From: a virus | DNA: 22,021 nucleotides | Virus record (IMG/VR): IMGVR_UViG_3300025616_000044 | Span: 1-22,021 of that record | Direction: 5' to 3' (one strand) | Shown: positions 8,030-15,551 of the stretch, piece after piece | How positions within the stretch are numbered: the stretch's first letter is position 1 | How the letters are laid out: each line of letters opens with the position of its first letter | Made by a program: the position numbers and the translations under genes | The notes under the pieces: model-generated | Databases searched by the model: none | The model's input: the letters and a program-made list of their open reading frames with translations, nothing else | Told to the model about the DNA's origin: nothing

Positions 8030-8884
8030 ATGCCTTTAGGTCTACTTACCAGTCCAGCAGTCATTGGCGGCGGTCTTAGTTTGCTTGGCGGTGTTTTTGG
8101 AGCTAATGCGGCTCAATCTTCGGCAGATACTCAAGCAGCAGCGGCACGATATGCTGCCGATCTTCAGCAACGTCAATTTGATCTAATCAACCAGCAGCAA
8201 GCGCCGTATCGCGGCATCGGCTATACGTCATTGAGTCAGATCGGCGGGATGCTCGGCGGTCAGACGCCAATGTTTGACTCGCAGGGCAAGCCCATGCTGG
8301 ACGCCAACGGTCAGCCAATGATGCAGACTGGTTCCGGTTATTTGACAAAGCAGTTTGGTCCAGAGGATCTCAAGACGAACCTGGCTCCAAATTATGAGTT
8401 TATGCTCAAAGAAGGGCAGAGGGCGGCACGTCAACGGTTAAATGCTGGCGGCAGCGGTGGCAGCGATATTGACCGTGGCATCACTAGATTTGCCGAAGAC
8501 TACGCCAGCAACGCTTATCAGAACGCTTTTCAAAATTTTTCAAACCAGCGCAAGGACATTTACAACACGTTGGCCGGCATTGCTGGAATTGGTCAGACGG
8601 GACAATCGGCAGTTAACGCAGCAAACCAAGCGCTCGGCACAAACCTGTCGAGCTTGGCAACTGGCTCGGCGGCGGTTCAAGGTGCTGGCCAGGTTGCAGC
8701 AGCAAACGCTTATGGTGGAGCGTTGGGCAACATCGGTGGGTACAGCTACTTGCAAGGTTTGCGGAACCCTAACCAGCAGCAAGCTCCCGCACCGATTCAG
8801 ATTGGGCCTTCTTCGCCGGCGTTAATTGGCGCCGGTGCCCAACAGCAGAGTATGCAAGGCGATTTCAATTATCACGCGGCTTAA
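8030..8884 (+). CDS. P22 gp7-like DNA ejection (DNA transfer) protein, 284 aa
   Basis: The start is ATG 8030 with AAAGG at 8016-8020; the TTG at 8024 is rejected. The N-terminus is a hydrophobic Gly/Ala helix (SPAVIGGGLSLLGGVFGANA). An amphipathic helix follows (QAAAARYAADLQQRQFDLIN) with the hallmark QQQAPYRGIGYTSLSQIGGM. Downstream are LTKQFGPEDLKTNLAPNYEF, LKEGQRAARQRLNAGGSGGS and a long Ala/Gln/Asn-rich helical tail. This order is shared by the 'DNA transfer protein'/gp7-like ejection proteins of podoviruses, which are packaged in the capsid and released into the host envelope ahead of the genome. The hydrophobic start would allow membrane insertion. It precedes two further large ejection-type proteins, the same order as gp7, gp20 and gp16 in P22. 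Confidence 0.85.
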   Translation: MPLGLLTSPAVIGGGLSLLGGVFGANAAQSSADTQAAAARYAADLQQRQFDLINQQQAPYRGIGYTSLSQIGGMLGGQTPMFDSQGKPMLDANGQPMMQTGSGYLTKQFGPEDLKTNLAPNYEFMLKEGQRAARQRLNAGGSGGSDIDRGITRFAEDYASNAYQNAFQNFSNQRKDIYNTLAGIAGIGQTGQSAVNAANQALGTNLSSLATGSAAVQGAGQVAAANAYGGALGNIGGYSYLQGLRNPNQQQAPAPIQIGPSSPALIGAGAQQQSMQGDFNYHAA

Positions 8885-8887
8885 ATC

Positions 8888-10387
8888 ATGGCACTTGATC
8901 CAACCATTCCGCTGGGCGTCAAGCCGATTGATTTTCTTGGTTCTGCTGGAAATTTGCTGAACTTGGCTCGGGGCGCACAAGCGCTTGAGCAAGAACAGGC
9001 AATGAACCCGATTCAACAGCAAAAAGCTGCGCTTGAGCTTGGGACGGCTCAAAAAACGCAACAAGCCGAGATTGAACGACAAAAAGCATTGAGTCGTCAA
9101 GCGGTTACCGGCGCGGATGTTGCTGAATTTAACCAAGCCAGTCAAATTGAAGGCGCATTACGTCAGACGCTTAATCCTTTGTACAGACCAGAGTGGATTG
9201 CGAATGCGGTTAAAAATCCACAACAAGCAATCAATGATATTCGGCTGAGCACAGATCGAGCTATTGCAGGTGGCGTTCCTGTTGATCGGGCTGAAGCATA
9301 CAAAGCGTCAATGTATGCGGTTCTTGCCGATGCCAAAAGAGCAAACAATCCGGAGCTTCTGGGAAGCTGGATGTTCAATAATTTGGTTGGTCAGCTACCA
9401 CCAGGAACACAACAGAAATTGCTTGCTCCGGGTGAAGCGCCATCTGTCAGCGCTGGTGGGGTTCCGGGTTATCCGGTTTTAGGGCCTGGCGGAAATACAT
9501 TTCAATCATTCCAAGTGGGTCCGCGTCCGACAACACCAGAGATGCCGCAGGAAGGCGCACAAACTGGCGCAATCGTAAAGCCTTCTTATGCTGCGGGTCC
9601 GCTCGAAACAGGGCCGGCAGCAAAGCAGGGTCCGGGCGTTCCGTTGATGCAACCGGAGGCACCAACGCAGCCACAAGGCGTTACCGCTACTCAAATGTCG
9701 ATGCGCTATCCGCAGCGGACGCCTGGTCAGGCTTTCTTGCCGGTTCAAGGCGAAGAAGAAGATCGATTGGTGGGTCAGAAATATAGAAACGGTTTGATTG
9801 CCGCTCAACCTGTCATGACCAAGGCTCGACGTGATCTTGAGGAAGTCATTAGCATGGCCGACAAGATTGAAAAGGCAGCGGTATTTGACTCTGCTGGCGT
9901 CATGGGTGCAGCAGAGCGAAAAATAAAATCAGCGCTTGGAGATGTAGACTATCAAAAGCTCTCCAAAGATTTGGCTAACGCTCGGATTGCTACAATCCAA
10001 GCCAAAGGCGGGTCGCTGGACACCGTTGGCGGTCAAGAGCTTGTCAGGATTTCAAACGGTGATGAAACCTATTCTCCCAAAGTATTGAAATCTGTTGCTC
10101 AACGCGCTTATGGCGACGTGATCGCAACCGAGCTTGAAGGCAGGGCGGCGGCGACATTTGCTCAAAGATATGGCGATGCTAACCACAACACATTTAAGCA
10201 ATTGTGGTCCAAGAATGCTGATTCTCGCATCTTTGAAATCATGGCTCTGCCGAAGCTCATTCAAGACAAAGCTGAGCGGATCAAGGCTGCAAACGAGATC
10301 TTGAAGAATGCTTCGCCGAAAGAGCGCGAAGAATTCAATCGCAAATACCAAAACATTCTGCGTCTTGAGCAAACTGGATCGCTGTAA
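8888..10387 (+). CDS. Putative internal virion / DNA ejection protein (gp20 position), 499 aa
   Basis: ATG 8888 lies 3 bp after the gp7-like stop. Residues ~30-80 are a Gln/Ala/Glu-rich helix likely to form a coiled coil (ALEQEQAMNP, then QQQKAALELGTAQKTQQAEI). Residues ~185-290 are a Pro/Gly/Gln-rich linker (PGYPVLGPGG, PGVPLMQPEAPTQPQG). The C-terminal ~200 residues are charged helices, including MADKIEKAAVFDSAGVMGAA, ARIATIQAKGGSLDTVGGQE and KSVAQRAYGDVIATELEGRA. There is no signal peptide or enzyme motif. By position between gp7-like and transglycosylase genes, and by a long helical architecture with linker, it corresponds to the gp20-type ejection protein. Primary-sequence similarity to P22 gp20 is not obvious to me, so the call rests mainly on context. 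Confidence 0.75.
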   Translation: MALDPTIPLGVKPIDFLGSAGNLLNLARGAQALEQEQAMNPIQQQKAALELGTAQKTQQAEIERQKALSRQAVTGADVAEFNQASQIEGALRQTLNPLYRPEWIANAVKNPQQAINDIRLSTDRAIAGGVPVDRAEAYKASMYAVLADAKRANNPELLGSWMFNNLVGQLPPGTQQKLLAPGEAPSVSAGGVPGYPVLGPGGNTFQSFQVGPRPTTPEMPQEGAQTGAIVKPSYAAGPLETGPAAKQGPGVPLMQPEAPTQPQGVTATQMSMRYPQRTPGQAFLPVQGEEEDRLVGQKYRNGLIAAQPVMTKARRDLEEVISMADKIEKAAVFDSAGVMGAAERKIKSALGDVDYQKLSKDLANARIATIQAKGGSLDTVGGQELVRISNGDETYSPKVLKSVAQRAYGDVIATELEGRAAATFAQRYGDANHNTFKQLWSKNADSRIFEIMALPKLIQDKAERIKAANEILKNASPKEREEFNRKYQNILRLEQTGSL

Positions 10388-12978
10388 TGGATGAAGTCTC
10401 AGAGCTGATTCTTGGAAAGCCATCCAAGACCGTTGTCACCGACCAATTGCTCGACGCTGTAAAAGCGGTTGAGAGCGGCGGCAACCCTCGCGCTGTCAAC
10501 AAAGAGTCTGGCGCGATGGGTGCATATCAGTTTATGCCTAGCACGGTCAAGGCTTTGCAGAACCAAGGCGTCAAGTTTGATCCATTCAACGAGCCACAAG
10601 CGCGGGAAGCAGCTCGTGGGTACTTGCAAACCCTGCTAGACAAAAACAACGGCAACGTTGATAAAGCGCTGGCGCAGTACGGTGGTTTTGTTACCAAGAA
10701 TCCATCTGGCTATATCAGCAAGGTCAAGTCCAAGATGCCAGCGGCACCGGCTGACGAGATTAGTGCGTTGATTCTCGGCACAGAGAAAGCCGAGGAGCCG
10801 GCTAAGCCGGCGCCACTTAAGCCACCGGCGTTCACGTCATCTGGCTTACCCGAGGGCAATTTGGTCCGCAAGATTATGCAGGACAGATTGGCTCCAAAGC
10901 CGGCTCAAACGGCTCCAGCAGCGACAGCGGATCAGATCCCTACTACGACAGTCGCACCGCAGCCAGCGACGCCTAAGACGGAATATAAGATCGGCAGCGT
11001 GGCCGATCTCGGGAAAGGCATCGTCTCTCTGGCTGACGTTGCTGCCGGAAATCTTACCGGTCTTGTTGGTCAAGGAAGCTATGCGATACAACGTGCAATG
11101 GGCGTTTCTGAACCAGAAGCTCGAAAGTCTGTTGCTGAATTTGTTGAAAAGCGCACGGACCCATTTGGCCGAGCTTTGGGTATCTCTAACGATCCAGCGT
11201 ACAAAGCCGAAGCCACTCGTCGACTGACCAACTTCATTAGCGAAAACATCGGCAAAGGAACGGCTTGGATTTCTGAAAAGACCGGCATTCCGCTCGGTGA
11301 CGTTGAGAATATGGTTGGTTCGCTAGGACTGCTGCCAATTCCTGGCGTTGCCAAGGCTGGTCAGAAAGTTGGCGCAGTTACTTATGGCGCAGAGCAAGCG
11401 TTGCGCGACCAGTTTGCAGCCAAGGCACCGGAACCACGGGTTGAGCCAGGCATCGGAGCACCAGCTCCAGCAACGCCGGCACCGGGGCAACCAAAACCTC
11501 GCGTTGTTTACGCTGACGTTCAGCGTCAATTAGCTGAGCAAAAAGCAGCCAAGGAAGCGGCGTTTACAGAAAACGCAAACGCGCCAACGCAACGTGAATT
11601 AAAAGCGGCACAAGAGCAAGCATTCCAAAATCTTGACAACGCTCCTAGCTTGCAAGCAGCTCAAGCGCGTGCGGCGGGTGCTACACCGGGCAGCGTTGGT
11701 GCGGCAGCGGTTGATACGCCACGTGTGCGGGTGGAGCGAGCGGCAAACTTACCTATTCCGATTACGTTACACAAAGCGCAAGCCACTAAAAACCCGAATG
11801 ACGTAAAATATTTTGCAGTTGCCGCTAAAAATCCAAATTTGGCCGAGCAAGTGTTTGAGCGTAACGCTGAGCAAAACGCTCAAGTACAACAAAATATGCA
11901 AGCCGGTATTGAAGCAACTGGCACGCAATCTCAAGGCGTTTCACCAACCGACTTTGGGCAGCGCATCAAGACCTACGTGCAAGACATCAAAGATGCTCGC
12001 ATGGCCGACATTCGCAACCAGTACGCAGCGGCAGAAGCGGCAGGTGAGCTGGCGCAACCAGTTTCCTACCAGCCGGTACTAGACTTTATCAACAAGTCAA
12101 CGGCAAATCGCCCAACTCGGAAATCTCAAAATCCGTTGTATGGAATCATTGAGGAAGAATTTGCAGCTAACGATCCAAGCGGCACGCGGTCAATCGGCGT
12201 GCGCCAGCTTGAAGATATTAGGCAGATGATCAATGATGAAACCGACTGGACAGACAAACGTCAAGCTGCGCTGTCAGCCAAAACCAAACGACTTATTGAC
12301 AATATTACTGAGAACGCTGGCGGCGACATTTACAAGCAAGCCAGGCGGCAGCGAGCACAATGGTCCAACGACTTTGAGAATCAAAGCACGGTCAGATCAA
12401 TCAATCAAATTAAAAAGGGAACGACCGAGCAAAGCGTCCCGACCGAAAAAATATTCGATCAGATTTTCCTTAGAAGTTCTGGTGACCAAGTACGCAGGGT
12501 TTTTGATCTGCTAGACAATTCTGGGCCAGAAGGTCAGCAGTTGTTGCGTGACATTAAAGGTCGATTTGGTGAGCATATCTTGGAAAACACAACCAAGTCA
12601 GCCCAAGTTGACACCAAAGGTCGGCGTTATGTGTCGACAGCAGAATTAAACAAGTTGGTTACCAATCTTGACAAGAGCGGCAAGTTGGATCTGGTGTTTG
12701 GTCCTGAATGGGCTGACCATTACCGCACGCTTAATGACGTTGTTGCAGATATCCAAACCATTCCCAAAGATGTTGTAAGCACGTCTGGCAGCGGTGAGAC
12801 AATCCTTGGGGTTTTGGGGGGATTGGGTATTGAGGGTGCTGGTCGCATTTTTGCTGATGAACCTGGGTATGGTTTGCTTGCATACGGTGGTGGAAAGCTG
12901 TTAAATGTTGTGCGCGAAAACCGTAAAATTTCACGTGACCAAACCAAACTCAAAGATTTCTTGAATTACAAACCGTGA
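10387..12978 (+). CDS. Ejection protein with N-terminal lytic transglycosylase domain (gp16 position), 863 aa
   Basis: ATG 10387 overlaps the previous stop (TAATG). Residues ~17-115 form an SLT-type lytic transglycosylase: LLDAVKAVESGGNPRAVNKE with E29 as the likely catalytic glutamate, GAMGAYQFMPSTVKAL, and ALAQYGGF in place of the usual AYNAG motif. The domain would cut murein locally during DNA entry. The motif DE(V/I)SxLILG occurs on both sides of it (residues 2-10 and 123-131). A Pro/Ala-rich linker follows, then long Ala/Gln/Glu-rich helices with two hydrophobic Gly-rich stretches: VSLADVAAGNLTGLVGQGSY, and near the C-terminus ILGVLGGLGIEGAGRIFADE. Large helical proteins encoded after gp7- and gp20-like genes correspond to gp16-type ejection proteins, here fused to a peptidoglycan enzyme as in T7 gp16. 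The substrate and release into the periplasm are inferred from these families. Confidence 0.88.
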   Translation: MDEVSELILGKPSKTVVTDQLLDAVKAVESGGNPRAVNKESGAMGAYQFMPSTVKALQNQGVKFDPFNEPQAREAARGYLQTLLDKNNGNVDKALAQYGGFVTKNPSGYISKVKSKMPAAPADEISALILGTEKAEEPAKPAPLKPPAFTSSGLPEGNLVRKIMQDRLAPKPAQTAPAATADQIPTTTVAPQPATPKTEYKIGSVADLGKGIVSLADVAAGNLTGLVGQGSYAIQRAMGVSEPEARKSVAEFVEKRTDPFGRALGISNDPAYKAEATRRLTNFISENIGKGTAWISEKTGIPLGDVENMVGSLGLLPIPGVAKAGQKVGAVTYGAEQALRDQFAAKAPEPRVEPGIGAPAPATPAPGQPKPRVVYADVQRQLAEQKAAKEAAFTENANAPTQRELKAAQEQAFQNLDNAPSLQAAQARAAGATPGSVGAAAVDTPRVRVERAANLPIPITLHKAQATKNPNDVKYFAVAAKNPNLAEQVFERNAEQNAQVQQNMQAGIEATGTQSQGVSPTDFGQRIKTYVQDIKDARMADIRNQYAAAEAAGELAQPVSYQPVLDFINKSTANRPTRKSQNPLYGIIEEEFAANDPSGTRSIGVRQLEDIRQMINDETDWTDKRQAALSAKTKRLIDNITENAGGDIYKQARRQRAQWSNDFENQSTVRSINQIKKGTTEQSVPTEKIFDQIFLRSSGDQVRRVFDLLDNSGPEGQQLLRDIKGRFGEHILENTTKSAQVDTKGRRYVSTAELNKLVTNLDKSGKLDLVFGPEWADHYRTLNDVVADIQTIPKDVVSTSGSGETILGVLGGLGIEGAGRIFADEPGYGLLAYGGGKLLNVVRENRKISRDQTKLKDFLNYKP

Positions 12979-12985
12979 GTTGATC

Positions 12986-13189
12986 ATGTCAGATATTGAT
13001 CCCGTCAAATATGGTCAGCTAATTGCCAAAGTCGATCTGCTGGAAAAGCAAGTGGCTGATATGCAAGCCGACATAAAGAAACTGTTGGAGCTTGCTAATC
13101 AAAGCAAGGGTGGCTTTTGGTTCGGGATGGCAGTCATCAGCGGCATCAGCACCGCTGCCGGTTGGATCATCAGCCACTGGTCCAAATGA
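12986..13189 (+). CDS. Small coiled-coil / single-TM protein, putative holin-like (67 aa)
   Basis: The likely start is ATG 12986; a TTG at 12980 in frame is rejected. The N-terminal ~40 residues are a charged heptad-like helix (AKVDLLEKQVADMQADIKKL). One hydrophobic segment follows (FWFGMAVISGISTAAGWIIS) with a short basic end (HWSK). This topology, a cytoplasmic coiled coil followed by one C-terminal membrane helix, resembles XhlA-type phage haemolysin/holin-associated proteins. Its stop overlaps the start of a 3-TM holin, so it lies at the head of the lysis cassette and probably regulates or assists membrane permeabilisation. It is not a spanin: there is no lipobox, and the membrane helix is at the wrong end. 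The assignment is inferred from topology and context, not from a diagnostic motif. Confidence 0.75.
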   Translation: MSDIDPVKYGQLIAKVDLLEKQVADMQADIKKLLELANQSKGGFWFGMAVISGISTAAGWIISHWSK

Positions 13190-13587
13190 TCGGCATCGAT
13201 GCGATCCTCGGGCTTGGTGGTGAAATCATCAAGCGGGTCTGGCCAGATCCAGCACAACAGGCCAGCGCTCAGCTTGAGCTGCTAAAGCTCCAGCAATCAG
13301 GCGAGCTTGCCAAGATCGTTGGCCAGCTCGAAATTAATAAAGCCGAAGCAGCATCGGGCAGCTTGTTTGTTGCCGGCTGGCGTCCGGCGATTGGATGGGT
13401 CTGCGCCACGGCGCTTGCGTATCAGTACGTTCTGCGACCAATTGGCTCTTACGTTGCAAGACTGAACGGGATTGAGGTTGGCGATATGCCGACGTTGGAC
13501 GCGAGCTTGTGGGAGCTGATGTTTGGTATGCTCGGGCTTGGCGGTCTACGGACCTTTGAGAAAGTTCAGGGCGTTGCATCTAAATGA
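13186..13587 (+). CDS. Phage holin, GTA-type 3-TM family, 133 aa
   Basis: The start is ATG 13186, giving an ATGA overlap with the preceding small gene; an upstream extension to 13117 would overlap that gene widely and is rejected. The N-terminus has GLGGEIIKRVWPDPAQQASA, then a helical block QLELLKLQQSGELAKIVGQL. The signature SLFVAGWRPAIGWVCATALA follows, then YQYVLRPIGSYVARL and a third hydrophobic stretch near LWELMFGMLGLGGLRT. This pattern, especially 'GWRPxIGWVCxxAL', defines the 3-TM holin family described for gene-transfer-agent release. Its role is to permeabilise the inner membrane so that the endolysin encoded next (4-base overlap) reaches the murein. Confidence 0.9.
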   Translation: MIGIDAILGLGGEIIKRVWPDPAQQASAQLELLKLQQSGELAKIVGQLEINKAEAASGSLFVAGWRPAIGWVCATALAYQYVLRPIGSYVARLNGIEVGDMPTLDASLWELMFGMLGLGGLRTFEKVQGVASK

Positions 13588-14093
13588 AAGACAACTTTCA
13601 GAAAGCGCTGGATCTGACGCTAGGCTTTGAGGGCGGGTACTGCAACCACCCATCAGACCCAGGCGGTATGACTAACCACGGCGTCACTAAGCGCACGTGG
13701 GAGGACTGGACGGGCGAGAGTGTCGACGAGCAATGTATGCGCGATTTGTCCGTCTCTGACGTAGTGCCGCTCTATCGTGGGCGCTTTTGGAATAAGGTTT
13801 GGGGCGACGATCTGCCGGCAGGTCTGGACTACTGCGTCTTTGATTGCGCGGTCAACAGTGGACCCAAACAGGCAATTGTATTCTTGCAGCGCATCCTGGG
13901 CGTTGATGATGATGGGGTCATTGGTCCGATCACAATCGCAGCAGTCAAGCGCGAGAAACCGTCAGATTTGATTGAGGACTACAGCGATCTCAGGCTGAGA
14001 TTTCTTGAGAAACTAAAGGCTTATCCGGTCTTCGGCAAGGGCTGGACCCGTCGAGTTAACGCTGTTGAAGACTACGCGAAAAAAAATATATAA
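13584..14093 (+). CDS. Endolysin, GH108-type N-acetylmuramidase with PG-binding C-terminus, 169 aa
   Basis: ATG 13584 overlaps the holin stop (ATGA). The N-terminus has the GH108 catalytic motif FEGGYCNHPSDPGGMTNHGV, with E16 as the likely acid and downstream NHGVT. DVVPLYRGRFWNKVWGDDLP and LDYCVFDCAVNSGPKQAI follow, both typical of the family. The C-terminal half (LQRILGVDDDGVIGPITIAA, then RLRFLEKLKAYPVFGKGWTR and VNAVEDYAKK) is the associated peptidoglycan-binding module. The full length of 169 residues is normal. No signal peptide is seen, so export depends on the holin. I recognise no Rz/Rz1 spanin pair after it; the next 73 bp are non-coding. The enzyme should hydrolyse the glycan backbone of peptidoglycan at the end of infection. 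Confidence 0.92.
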   Translation: MKDNFQKALDLTLGFEGGYCNHPSDPGGMTNHGVTKRTWEDWTGESVDEQCMRDLSVSDVVPLYRGRFWNKVWGDDLPAGLDYCVFDCAVNSGPKQAIVFLQRILGVDDDGVIGPITIAAVKREKPSDLIEDYSDLRLRFLEKLKAYPVFGKGWTRRVNAVEDYAKKNI

Positions 14094-14134
14094 AACAAGC
14101 GTTTGGCACTAGACACCGTAATCTGGGCGTGTTA

Positions 14135-14164
14135 TTTAGCACCAACGCAACAAATGGTGCTAAA
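14135..14164 (+). repeat. Perfect 10-bp inverted repeat abutting the metallophosphoesterase start
   Basis: TTTAGCACCA (14135-14144) and TGGTGCTAAA (14155-14164) are perfect reverse complements separated by a 10-nt spacer (ACGCAACAAA). The right arm ends 2 bp before the ATG at 14167. No T-tract follows on either strand, so it is not a standard intrinsic terminator. It also occupies the place where a Shine-Dalgarno would be, and none is present. It could be an mRNA hairpin covering the start codon or a dimer-protein operator. The interval between endolysin and phosphoesterase (14094-14166) holds nothing else that I can identify. Confidence 0.75.
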
Positions 14165-14166
14165 AA

Positions 14167-15153
14167 ATGAAGGGAAAACAAAAGGTCTCCGATGAAGATT
14201 TTCTCGGAGCCTGGACCCGATTAAAGAGCGCAGCCAAAGTCGCTCAGTTTTTTGGTTGCACAGACCGATGGGCGCATCAAAATCGGCGTCGGTTGGAAGC
14301 GAAACTGAAAATCCAGCTTGTTGCCAAAGCAGATACGGCAAAAGCGTTCGAGCATCTGCAAACCCATCATCTGACCAAAGCTCGGCACCATACTGGCATC
14401 ACCGATGGGGTGGTGATTGTATTCTCGGACGCGCACTTCTGGCCAGGACTGCGAACCACGGCGTTTAAGGGATTGCTCTGGGCAATCAGCAAGCTCAAAC
14501 CTTATGCCGTAATCAACAACGGCGACGCATTTGACGGGGCTTCAATCAGCCGGTTTCCGCGCATTGGCTGGACTCAGCAGCCTAGCGTCAAAGAGGAGCT
14601 GAATGCGTGCCAAGAGGCTCTGGCAGAGATTGAAGCGGTAGCTAAAGCAGCGCGGCACAACGTGCAATTGATCTGGCCGTTGGGCAACCATGACAGTCGT
14701 TTTGAGAATTTTCTAGCAGCGAACGCGCCAGGTTATGAGGGTGTTGCCGGCTTTACCCTGAAAGACCATTTCCAAGCCTGGCATCCGTGCTGGAGCTGCT
14801 GGTTGACCGATGACGTGGTGGTCAAGCATAGATATAAGAATGGCGTGCACGCGACGCATACGAACACCATGGGGAGCGGCACTTCGATTTGTACCGGCCA
14901 TCTACACTCGCTTAAGGTCACGCCGTATACGGACTATCGCGGCACGCGCTACGGCATTGACACCGGGACGCTGGCAGACATTGATGGCAAACAGTTCAAC
15001 GACTATTTGGAAGACAATCCGGTTAACTGGCGTTCCGGATTTGCCGTGCTTACATTCCGAGATTCCCGCTTGTTGCTTCCCGAATTAGCAATCAAGCACT
15101 CTGAGGGAATGCTTGATTTCCGTGGCGAGCTGGTCGACGTCAGCGCTTTATAA
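14167..15153 (+). CDS. Calcineurin-like metallophosphoesterase with N-terminal HTH-like region, 328 aa
   Basis: ATG 14167 is the first possible start after an in-frame TAA at 14161. The canonical metal ligands are all present: SDAHFW (D88, H90), NNGDAFDG (D120), PLGNHDSRFE (N174, H175, D176), a histidine block KHRYKNGVHATH, and TGHLHSLK (H245, H247). A di-metal phosphodiesterase or phosphatase active site is therefore expected; the substrate is unknown. The N-terminal ~50 residues (DEDFLGAWTRLKSAAKVAQF to CTDRWAHQNRRRLEAKL) look like a small helix-turn-helix region, suggesting DNA or RNA contact. The C-terminal part (YGIDTGTLADIDG, YLEDNPVNWRSGFAVLTF) is conserved in similar phage proteins. 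It follows the lysis genes but has no Shine-Dalgarno, and its end overlaps a convergent gene by 6 bases. Confidence 0.9.
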   Translation: MKGKQKVSDEDFLGAWTRLKSAAKVAQFFGCTDRWAHQNRRRLEAKLKIQLVAKADTAKAFEHLQTHHLTKARHHTGITDGVVIVFSDAHFWPGLRTTAFKGLLWAISKLKPYAVINNGDAFDGASISRFPRIGWTQQPSVKEELNACQEALAEIEAVAKAARHNVQLIWPLGNHDSRFENFLAANAPGYEGVAGFTLKDHFQAWHPCWSCWLTDDVVVKHRYKNGVHATHTNTMGSGTSICTGHLHSLKVTPYTDYRGTRYGIDTGTLADIDGKQFNDYLEDNPVNWRSGFAVLTFRDSRLLLPELAIKHSEGMLDFRGELVDVSAL

Positions 15154-15336
15154 ATCGCTTGGCTCATCACGCACCGACCATTGTCGAACGTGAAAATATT
15201 CACCGTACTGGTGACGCAGATCTGGCGGGTAACCACGATCATCTAACCAATGAAATAGATTGTCGTGCAGGTCGGTATCCCAGATTTTGGGAAAACCGTA
15301 GCGCCAACCCTCGGGTGGATCAACCCAGACTTTCAT
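15148..15336 (-). CDS. Small conserved phage protein, 62 aa (last gene of leftward operon)
   Basis: The protein begins MKVWVDPPEGWRYGFPKIWD and continues to WLDDRGYPPDLRHQYGEYFH before a short charged end. The 'MKVWVDPPxGWRYGFPK' opening is one I recognise from small phage proteins of unknown function. It is aromatic-rich and has no membrane segment or metal motif. The ATG (15336) overlaps the stop of the upstream gene by 4 bases, so it belongs to the leftward operon. Its TAA (15148-15150) runs into the stop of the convergent metallophosphoesterase gene, with the two stops sharing the palindrome TTTATAAA. No terminator separates the two convergent units. Confidence 0.8.
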   Translation of the reverse strand: MKVWVDPPEGWRYGFPKIWDTDLHDNLFHWLDDRGYPPDLRHQYGEYFHVRQWSVRDEPSDL

Positions 15337-15551
15337 TTCTCTCCCCTGTCTCTAATAGCCATTGCTGCTAGTTTGGTTATTTGGGATAGGTACTCTGGAT
15401 TCACGGCTAGAGAATCGCAAATTTTGGCGCACTCCTCCCTCTCATGCGCGGCAACAACAGCGGCAAAACGTTCCAGCGCTTTGGGGTGCGTTATATGGCA
15501 CGACGGTAGATTTGCCTTCCACGCCATGCGGATAATGTCATCTTTATTCAT
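15333..15551 (-). CDS. Small conserved phage protein, 72 aa
   Basis: The protein starts MNKDDIIRMAWKANLP and contains the common small-phage-protein segment LERFAAVVAAHEREECAKIC, ending in a short helix IRDRGEK. Families with 'ALERFA.LVAA.ERE.CAK.C' are frequent in early regions of phages of Gram-negative bacteria; no function is established. The pair of cysteines (ECAKIC) might bind a metal, but two residues alone are not enough to say. The ATG overlaps the stop of the upstream 56-residue gene by ATGA, and its own stop overlaps the next start, so it is translated as part of a coupled series. Confidence 0.8.
   Translation of the reverse strand: MNKDDIIRMAWKANLPSCHITHPKALERFAAVVAAHEREECAKICDSLAVNPEYLSQITKLAAMAIRDRGEK

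Noticed and set aside
13117-13185. Upstream extension of the 3-TM holin
   Set aside because: It would overlap the small TM gene over about 70 bases and adds His/Arg-rich residues absent from the family. ATG 13186 fits the overlap.
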